From: Scenedesmus sp. ARA3 | Taxonomy: Eukaryota > Chlorophyta > Chlorophyceae > Sphaeropleales > Scenedesmaceae | Assembly (NCBI GenBank): GCA_004335835.1 | Contig: RWJK01001821.1 | Span: 360,387 to 424,386, forward strand | DNA: 64,000 nt | Reading direction: 5' to 3' | Shown here: in pieces, positions 55,801 through 64,000 of the stretch | Layout of the letters: every line of letters starts with the position of its first letter | How positions within the stretch are numbered: the first letter of the stretch is position 1 | Position numbers and translations under genes: made by a program | Notes under the pieces: generated by a model | Databases searched by the model: none | Seen by the model: the letters and a program-made list of their open reading frames with translations, nothing else | What the model was told of the DNA's origin: nothing

Positions 55801-58800
55801 GAGGGTTATATGACCACATTGCTGCCGTGAGTGCCATGCCATAGCAATGGCGTGTCGTCATCGCACCGGTGTCACGACGCCGGAACACAGAGCAGCTGCT
55901 TTCCTGCACATGCTATCGTGGTGTGCTTTGGTGACCTGCTATGCATTGCTTAGGCCCAACAACTTCAGCACCAGCGGCATCCACCCCATCACTCACATCG
56001 CATGTTCAGTTGGGGCTGCAAAGTAGCTAAGAGCGTGTTCATGCAGCGCACCTGTTCATGGCAGTCCATGTGTAATTGTCGTTGTCATAGCTGCAAGCAC
56101 ACAGACACACGGGCAGGCTGTGTGAGTAAGCAGCACGTGGCACTCGTCGCAACCAGTAGCTTGAAGTGCTGGCAGGCTCTGCCGCTGCGTCGAATGCTGC
56201 AAGCATGACTGTCTTTACTGAAAGAAGTGAATTCACGCCCCTTCTGCCTGCCTGCCTGTCCCTGTAGCAGGCGCTGTAACAGGCTGCAGCTGCCTAGCAT
56301 TGTAAGACAACCTCAGGTGTTGGATTTGAGCAGCACTCACCCCACAAGCACGACAGCATGCGCAAAGGCTGGCCTAGCTGTGAGGTTCCTCTGGTATGGG
56401 GGCAACTGCTCGCTGGTGCGGAGCTTGGCAGAGCTATTGAACTGCACTTGAAAGTCATCCTGTGGCAGCAGGCATGAGCATTCATGGCTGGAAGATACAT
56501 GGATGCTGCTTTCAGCTGCATATGTCCATCTGCTCACTCAAACAGCTGCACCCTGACTGATATTGCTGGAATAAGTATAACATGCGACGTAACTGCTGCT
56601 GGCGACAATGCCGGCAATAACTGACACACGTTGTTTGCAAAGCGTGCTTGTGTCGAGGGTGCTGGCAGGCAAGATTGCGGCTGCACAGATGTGATGAGTG
56701 CACAGCAAAACTGGAGTGATGCTGCTGCCGGCCACGCTGACTAGCTATGAATCCTGTGACGATTGGGCGCGCTTGCTACTCATTTCAAAAGGCAAAATCT
56801 CACATATATGATGATTCTTGATATGACAGCGCCATGCGCACGGATGTGCTCCTGCACAGGTGACAGCCACAGCGCAACATACCAGCTAGTTGTCGACAAA
56901 CGAAGCACGGCAAATTCAAAGTTGACCTGAGACCTGGGCGCTGCTGCCAATGGCAGCACCAGCGGAGCTGGTGGCAGATTGAAAGGGTCGGGGAGGCTGC
57001 TGCTGCTACTGCTGCTGTCAATGCTGCTGTTGCAAGCAGAATTGCACTTCAGATGGCAAGCATATGCATTGAGCATTCTAGGCGTCCAACAAGCAGGCTG
57101 CTGTGCTCATGTACGTACATGCAGTTTTTGCAGGTTTCTCCTGCGTTGGTCTTTCAACCTACTTGTATCTCCACGAAGGAGCTCATCGACTTGTAGGTGC
57201 AATTTATCCACGGCTCAGCTCTGGTGATCTTGCTTCCCAGATGACCCTTGCATTTGCCTGCAGCTGCTATTTCCAGTGCTTGTGCGCACAGTGGCCGCCA
57301 GCCAGTGAACCCCGACTCCGTTTTCAACAACGAGTCCGAGGTTGCAAGGCAGCTGGAGGGGTGCACTAGCTCTGGTGTCTGGTCTAACTGTGCAGAACGA
57401 ATGACACGAGAGGCAGGCAGGTTTAAGTTGCAGTGTGTGGTCAGAAGCAGGAAGTCAAGCAGGCCATGTCAAAGTATGGCAAGCATTTAGTCAGCTGGGT
57501 CAACAAGCATTACCGTGGTGCTGCCCATAGACAATCTGGAAGCGTTTTTGCTCAGGTTTCAGCATTGCACGCGGCTGCTGATCGCTGATTGCTGCCCAAG
57601 TCACACAGCCACCTCCTTGCTGTGTGCCATCTCTCAGGCTGCTGTCGCAGCAGAAGGCGCTAGTTGGGCATCCATGGTTGCTGCTGCTGCAATGCTGACG
57701 AAAACTCACAATGTACTTTAATGCATCAGGGATGTCCCAGCCGGTCTGCAGGTTTGGCAGCACACAATATTGTCTGGCAGTTGAGGTCGTTACATGGCCA
57801 AACACATTAACATGGCTGTTGTGTTGCGATACACATTGCTGTCGACCAGGCGCTTGCCGGATACAGACCAGGCCGTGCGCTGCCCAAAGAGCACGGGTTT
57901 GATGGAAATGGAAGTATCCCGCAAGTCCTCTCTGAATTCGCGCATGCCGGTATGATGTTGCTGGCACATGTTTGCTGTTGTTGCTGGACTACAAGAAGGC
58001 GGCTGTGGCACTGGGCACACGAGCAGCGATGCTGCTGCTGCAGGGGTTCACCAGTCTTACCTTGCAGCTCCTTCCCTGCAAGCTGCAGTAGTACAGCGAG
58101 CGAGCACTGATGTCCCATTTGCTGACAGACTCATTGAGAGCAGCAGCGATGGATATTTGCGTTGCTGCAGCAACAGCCTGGGCAACACAGGTAGAGCAGG
58201 AACCTGCAGGGCACGCAACACGTGCACAAGAGGTGGCAGCAGCCTCATTTAACATCTTCCAGCATTGCTGATGCCATATGCAGGTGTACCCTGTTGACGC
58301 TCTCTTGCAGATTTGGAAGCAGATGGGGCGACCGGGCATTGTGGCGGCAGAGCGGCATATTTACCTTGGTCCCTGATCTTTGGCAGGCGTCTGGTGCGGA
58401 ACTTCGCTGGTGTGGTTGCCAGGATGTAGCTTGACAGCTGCAGCTGCACCATCTCTGTGTAGCTGCTGAAGCCTCCCCCGCCCAGGTTGTTGCTGTTGCC
58501 GCGGCCGCCACGGCCCCTGCCACCTGCAGCAGCAGCAGCAGCAGCAGCAGTGGCCGTAGCAGTGGCAGTAGCAGGGCGCCAGCAGAAGCACCAGCGGCAG
58601 CATTTTTGTTGGATGTGAAGTTTCCATCGCTTGTAGGAGCTGCCATCTGCTAGGCGTGCCACCACAGGTGCTCTTATTTGATGTTGCGTGCACTGCATAC
58701 ATCACTCCACAGCCCAGCAGGCGCACCACTCAGGCGTGTCCAAGCCAGCCAGGAGTAACAGCAAGTGCATGCAAGTGCATGCAAGTTCTGTCGCACCAAC

Positions 58801-59103
58801 TGCTGCTGGATGCTGCAAGATGTCCGGCTTACCTGACAGCTGCGCTGCAACAGCAAGCATGTCCTTAAACTGATCAAAGGTCTGCGCCACTGCCACCTCT
58901 CCTGCCCCCAGGCTCTCAGGCCCCACCAGTAGTCCCTGACCAGCCACGAGCCGGTGCGACGAGGAAACAGCAGTGTTCTGACCACTCTGCTGCTGCAGCT
59001 GCAGCGGGAAGTGTGATGGCCATGGCACCAGCAGCACTGCCGTCAGCAGTACTGCCACCCTCCTGGCTGCTGCTAGCAGGTTGAGCCCGGCAAGGTGCTG
59101 CAT
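52823..59103 (-). CDS. secreted multi-module protein with LRRs (N-terminal part of the LRR locus)
   Basis: Start at 59103: a hydrophobic signal peptide (about residues 8-30, AARRVAVLLTAVLLVPW). Exons that join in phase: 59103-58833, 58523-58365, 58164-58061, 57960-57794 and 57773-57710. Further clear exon pieces are near 57300-57170, 56960-56850, 56462-56338, 55655-55607 and 55370-54865, then 54459-53681 and 53245 onward. Before the LRRs several diverged modules of about 100 residues recur, each with beta-rich segments such as TEMVQLQLSSYI, DTVAFVVSW and DVTISFASKLAEADI; I do not recognise the family. LRRs begin in the 54459-53681 exon (LIDVDLSNNHLTGNLPDI). A stop follows at 52823 if that exon is read through; an intron into the next LRR block is more likely. 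One frame break is suspected near 54905. The location is probably the cell surface or wall. Confidence 0.55.
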
Positions 59104-59937
59104 CAGGAGTCAGCCTGCAGCAGTAGAAGCAGCAGCAGCAGCAGCGGGCAGGCCACGTGTGTTCAGCCCTGCAGTGTTCCTGCAGTTGATCATCTACAGT
59201 ACTGCTTGGGGTTGATGTGTCACAGTTGGTACTGCTTTGGCACAAGGCAAGGAGACGTATTTGAGCCAGCCAGGTGGACAGACAAGCAGGCGTGCTGAAA
59301 CCCTAGCACATACACGACCACCTATCCATTGTACGTGTTTATCTTCAACTGTATAGCTGCTGGCTGCGACAGTGCAGGCTTTCGGCGACAGGGGGCCGCT
59401 ACTGCCCGCACCCTACCCAACGCTGCGATTCATGTGTGGTTCTTACTCGCTGAATGATACCGTAAGCTCAAGATATGCAAGAACTTCGCCTGTATTGCTG
59501 ATCGGTAGCTCTTGCTGTCGACAGCACCGCTGAACAGGAGCTGTCGACTGCCTGAGAGCACAGCTTTCACCCTAACTTAATTTGACGCAAGTTACAGCTG
59601 AAATCATGATGATCAGTGTATTCTTCAGGGTGGCCTGAAAACGTAGTGCCGACGGGAACATCAAAGCGAACATGAACTTTCACGGAGCAGCCGAAATAAA
59701 TCTTTCGGACAGAATATATACGCAGGAATACTACAAGACGTCTTCTAGTCTTCCTTAGAACCGCGAGGTTGCGTCACCCGGGGTAGGCTGACACCTGCTG
59801 ACATCAGGCAAAGTGACTGTGCGGTCACTCCCGTGGCTGCCATGCCATGGGCATGCCATGCCCATGATGGGCAGCAGGGCATCCAGCCACAGTCAATGTA
59901 ATAAAAACAGCACAGCACTGGATGTACACATCAGCGT

Positions 59938-60129
59938 TTACAACTCAACACATCCGACCAAACTTTGGGAGTGCCGGCACTCCCACTGCCAAATCACACA
60001 CCCAAAAGGTGCTGCAGTGCCAAAGCCTGCTGCTTCGTAACCAGTTGCACAGCTGTACAGCTGCAGCACATGTGGCAGCAGCATGATCAACACCGCCTGG
60101 CACTCCACCATCAACAGTTCGGCGTACGC
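59938..60129 (-). CDS. candidate terminal exon, unknown protein
   Basis: A long pyrimidine tract and CAG acceptor (minus strand, T-run at about 60143-60133) precede AYAELLMVECQAVLIMLLPHVLQLYS, a plausible helical coding stretch that runs to a stop at 59938. No family is recognised, and the upstream exon is unknown. It could equally be chance. Confidence 0.2.
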   Translation of the reverse strand, partial: AYAELLMVECQAVLIMLLPHVLQLYSCATGYEAAGFGTAAPFGCVIWQWECRHSQSLVGCVEL

Positions 60130-60199
60130 CTGAAAAAAAAAAACGGACGCAGCATGTTGGCGCTTGTTTGACTGGCGCTGTGGCTGGCTGTGACCAGTC

Positions 60200-60219
60200 T
60201 TGGCAATATATATTGCCAA
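60200..60219. repeat. perfect 20-bp palindrome
   Basis: TTGGCAATATATATTGCCAA equals its own reverse complement. Confidence 0.95.
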
Positions 60220-63200
60220 AATATACTTCCACAGCCTGGCCTTGGATGGCCAGCATTCGCCCCCACAGCTGCTGCCCACTGTCAACCTTGCAGGCCCGCT
60301 GGCATGCTGTGTCCTGGCAAAACGCTGTTACTGGCAGAACACCAAAGCCTGATACCCAAGGCATCTCTACTGTGCAGCGCATATGTGCCACGATTTATCC
60401 GACAGCATGCTGGCTGCAGGTCAGTGCTTGACTAGTCAAAGCAGTACATCTCATAATAACATAGCGAGGCAGCTCGACAATGCAAGCTCTGATCAGACAG
60501 ACATCTAGATCTAAGCGAGACCCACCACATATGCAGTTGCTAGCAAATTTGCTTTAAAGCTGGCCAAGCTTGACAGCTACTGGCAAACTCGGCAGATTGC
60601 GGCGGCCTAACAGCCAAGTTAGCAGCTGCCAGCAGCCTGCATACCGCGGTATGTATGAGACCGGCAAGCAGGACTGGCACCCATAACACATCACAGTTGG
60701 ACCCACACATCAGATGAAGCAGGCCATGTATAACAAACCAGAGCCATTGCCTCATGCTGTGTGCCGCCACTGCACGCCAGCAGTTGAATATTCAAAACCC
60801 ATCCAAACCACAGACATGTGGCTGCGCACATTGACAAGCTGGGCTCACTGTTGTCGTTAAGCAGCAACGCTCGACAAGCATCCTAGCAAGCATAACAGAC
60901 GCAAACAGGTATGGCTAACATAGTGCCAGCATCTTCCATAGCCTGACAATGCAGCATCATGCTCCCGTGAAACAGGCTGATCCCATGACACCCAGAAGCA
61001 TTCGGATGGTGCATGCAAGCAACATGAAAACTGCAACCACAACCAGCAAAGCCTCTCCATGATCGCAAGCACTCCTCATCACCATAACTGTTAACAATAA
61101 CTACACCGTTCACGCCATAGCAACAACCACGCTCGCAAGCACTGTGGTAAACAATGTGGAGCATGGCAGTGTGTGTATGTGCAAGGTGACTGTGGCTACT
61201 ACCTCTCTATGCTGTCATCCAGCGCTGACAGCTTCAGCACCACAACAAGCAAAAACACGAAATATAACTGCACTCAAGGTCGTTGTGACGTCCCAGATCC
61301 TAACAAACATGGCCATACTACAACTGACTGATACAAACAGCTCTGGTAATGAGTCGCAACAACCCTCGAACGCCTTATTCCCCACATACACATCTGTACA
61401 GGCCCCTGACGCCACATACTACTCACCTCGTCCAACACAACACTACATGTAATCCAAACGCCTCAACACCTCTCTCCCGCTGGTGGCCAGTACACAGCCT
61501 GTACACAACATCTGCAATGCTAACAGCCAACATACGTAGCTGCCTGGTTGGCCTATGCGGCTTTCAGCCAGCATTGAAACCAATCAGCATAGCTTGGCTC
61601 AGCATGCCGGTCATACCCGCATTGCACGGTCAGCGACAGCAGCAGGTAGCAGCGACACATAGATAGCAATCCAGACAACACACTGCGCCCTGGTGGCATG
61701 CAGCACGCGTCGCAGTCCATATGTATCTGTGAACCACAGATCTGCAACCAGCACAGCAGCAGCCAAATCCTTGATGTGCAAAGGTTGGGTTGGGTGCAGC
61801 AGCCTGCAACAACACTACATGCTCATGCCGCTCCACACCAACCACAAGCAGCATGCACACTCAAAGCTAAGTCACAAACAAGCTCAGCCACGGCTGATCG
61901 TAGCATGGCAGAACACTGCAACAGGCATGGCCGAGAACTTCACACAAGCTTTATTCCAGCACCTCGGTGCTGGCCGTATCACATGCAACTACTTGCACTA
62001 ATGCAGCCAAACCAGCAGCATGCAGATTCTGCTGCCAAGGCAACTGTAGCAGAAACAGCAACCACAGCACAACAGCTGCAGCTGCCGCCATATTACGTGC
62101 ACATCCCCGCAAGCACATACACTCTGTGCTCCACCTTTTAATTGAGAGCGCTGAAGCACTCAGCACCGGCACGCGCAGTGCTGCTGCAATGCGGCTAGGT
62201 GTCCAGCCCCATGTGCACGCACACCACATAAACCTGACAAGCCAGAACACAGCCACGGCAGCAGGCAGAAAGATGCCCAGACTATGCAAAGCACACACCC
62301 GCACTGCAATCCATACAAGTTCTCCCCTTTGTGCCGCCCCCAGGCAGCACACTACAAACCTGGTATGACAGCAAGCATCGGACTGCCACACACCGACAAA
62401 CAGCAAGACGACGCCAAGCACACCCTTTTGATGCCCAATAATACTGACACAGGACAGGGCACACAGCACGCCACAGCACGCTTTTGTTGATCCTCCATAA
62501 CTCAAAGCTACCTATGGCACCTCGTGCGGTGCCACAGGCACCAGGTGCTGCCTGTAGATGACATGTAACAGATGCTAGCCTGCCGGCTGCATATGTTGCA
62601 GCTGGCGCATATGTTGTTTGCATCAACACATCACGAATGCTTCCACATGCCTGTGAGCTGCCAACCAAGGACATGAAAGCAAGCATGTGCATATCCACAT
62701 GCGTATGCTATCACGCACATCCCAAGCACCGTCAGCACGTCACACCTGAGAAGCAAACACAGCCACGGTACACCGCACCGCAACGGCGCGGCGCCGCTCT
62801 GTTGTTTGTAAACATGCTAACACAGCAGCAGCCACCCAACTAAACTCTACCCGGCAAGCATTATTGTCCTAACTTCCTGCCTACATGACACCAGTTTGGG
62901 CCCGATGCACCATAGCATTAATCCCAGAGCGTAGGCCCACTAGACGTCCACTGTATAGCACAGCAATATGCTGTCCATCGACAGCGTCGTGCGCAAATCA
63001 TGCCGCATATGTCACAGCAACAGCATTGCAAGCGCACACAGCAGGCATGTTGTGTATCACGCCTAGCTGCCCTCCACACAAAATGCGCAGCAGCAACCAT
63101 CACGCAGGTACAAACTGCACAACACATCAGCATGCAGCTGACGTGTTGCCCATCTGGCAAGTGACTCAGCAAAGCCACCTCCAACACTTGCTGCTCTGTA

Positions 63201-63289
63201 GCAATGGCAGAGCCGCCTGCTCAATGCATGTGTACACTGTATGTCAGCACCACACAGCACATCACGCCAGTGTCACCAGTATGCTCTGC

Positions 63290-63352
63290 ATCCTAACACG
63301 ATGAGTCAAGATCCTAACAAGATGAGACAGGATCCTAACAAGATGAGTCAGG
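63290..63352. repeat. 21-bp tandem repeat, three copies
   Basis: ATCCTAACAAGATGAGTCAGG occurs three times head to tail, with two or fewer changes per unit. Confidence 0.95.
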
Positions 63353-63939
63353 TCGCTCAAGCAACGGGGCCGTGTGAGGCAGAACACACACAGTGCACAC
63401 CTCTACAGCAGCCTCGCATGTCGCACTCGTAAGCAAGCAGATACATATCAATGCTGGTGTCGCTATCACACAGTCCTGTGCCCATGTGCTGTTGGTATCG
63501 ACAGCACATGTTGAGAACAGGTCACATGCATGTGCGTCAAGGATTCCCATCATCACGAGTTCAGCACATGAATGTGTCTATACCTCCGGCAATTTGTGCT
63601 TTGCCGGAAGCAGACAAACCTGCAAACAATGATAAGTCCACCCTTTCAGATACCAGCACCAGCTGCTGCGCCTGCATGGCACCCAGGGTGCACCGGCAAG
63701 CCATGGCACAACTCACAGCCACACAAATCATTCCGCAATCCTGCAATTGCTGCACCCAAGATTACATGCACGCACGCGCGCCACCAAACCCTAGAGATGG
63801 TGGGTGGCGCACACATCTGAGTACACCCTTTCAAGCACACACGCACCTCAGCACCTGCAGCCCACACTTGCACACTGCATCTCAAGGCGTGTAGCCAATG
63901 CAGCACGTGCGCGTGCATTTGCATACCATGATCGCACAC

Positions 63940-64000
63940 CTGCAGCGCTCTGGTGCCCATCAGCTTGAAAATGGCAGCAAGCACACTACTGCCGGCTGAT
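63940..64000 (-). CDS. candidate exon entering from the right edge
   Basis: The minus strand reads LAAIFKLMGTRALQ and then a CAG|GTGTGC donor at 63940/63939. It is a plausible partial exon, but too short to identify. Confidence 0.22.

Larger units (their letters stand above)
59104..64000. other. 5-kb region without a firmly supported gene
   Basis: Frames here are short and lack recognisable domains. Features noted: a 20-bp palindrome at 60200-60219, a 21-bp tandem repeat at 63290-63352, and possible minus-strand exons near 60129-59938 and at the right edge. CA/CAG-rich composition on the plus strand resembles introns of minus-strand genes elsewhere in the window, so a gene with short exons entering from the right is possible. 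Confidence 0.5.

Noticed and set aside
59820..59875. CATGGGCATGCCATGCCCATG palindrome as a functional site
   Set aside because: It is imperfect at the centre and built of simple CATG/GGGC words, so chance is likely.
1..64000. tRNA, rRNA or other structured RNA genes
   Set aside because: No cloverleaf with a matching anticodon arm or rRNA core sequence was noticed on either strand; a tRNAscan/Infernal run would be decisive.

Overview
The window is nuclear DNA of a green alga (Chlorophyta). Evidence: genes are split by many short GT-AG introns with TG/CTG-rich flanks; the proteins are those of the plant/green-algal lineage (nitrate reductase with Moco, cytochrome b5 and FAD parts, hydroxyproline O-arabinosyltransferase, RUS/DUF647, plant-type ubinuclein, plant-type LRRs); Ala, Gln and Ser homopolymers written as GCA/CAG/AGC runs are very common; TGTAA, the volvocalean-type poly(A) signal, lies 300-400 bases behind several stop codons. 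The style suggests Sphaeropleales (Scenedesmus/Tetradesmus-like); that placement is inference. No bacterial, organellar or viral features were seen.

Layout. Plus strand: LTV1 ribosome-export factor (637-3178), an MFSD14-like MFS transporter (3695-7936), an NFRKB/INO80G-like DEUBAD protein (9949-13025), and nitrate reductase (14233-22366; 18 exons, 974 codons, every junction in phase). Minus strand: a large low-complexity protein with a C-terminal Ulp1-type (clan CE) protease domain (27008-22854). Head to head with it, plus strand: a ubiquitin-like domain ending in Gly-Gly fused directly to an E2 enzyme (27682-28911). Minus: a ubinuclein/HPC2 homologue of 16 exons (38049-30028). Head to head, plus: RUS/DUF647 (38572-43493), with an 888-bp hAT-type element in an intron. 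Plus: HPAT arabinosyltransferase with a PAN/apple-like module (44572-49222). Minus: leucine-rich-repeat extracellular protein(s) (59103-50409). The last 5 kb (59104-64000) hold no gene I can support firmly.

Two things stand out. First, a possible ubiquitin-like cassette: a UBL-GG-E2 fusion transcribed divergently from a clan CE protease, the enzyme class that processes such tails. Second, in six of the ten gene loci the edges of exons recur, usually in frame and often with the splice site, inside the neighbouring intron, most often 70-140 bp away and twice about 250 bp away. I call these exon-edge echoes. They occur in MFS, NFRKB, NR, UBN, RUS and HPAT. Several differ from the true exon mainly at synonymous positions, so they may be former or alternative exons rather than random slippage.

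For the main genes (LTV1, MFS, NFRKB, NR, protease, UBL-E2, UBN, RUS, HPAT) exon boundaries were worked out by hand and the summed exon lengths keep the frame throughout. The LRR locus is only partly resolved.
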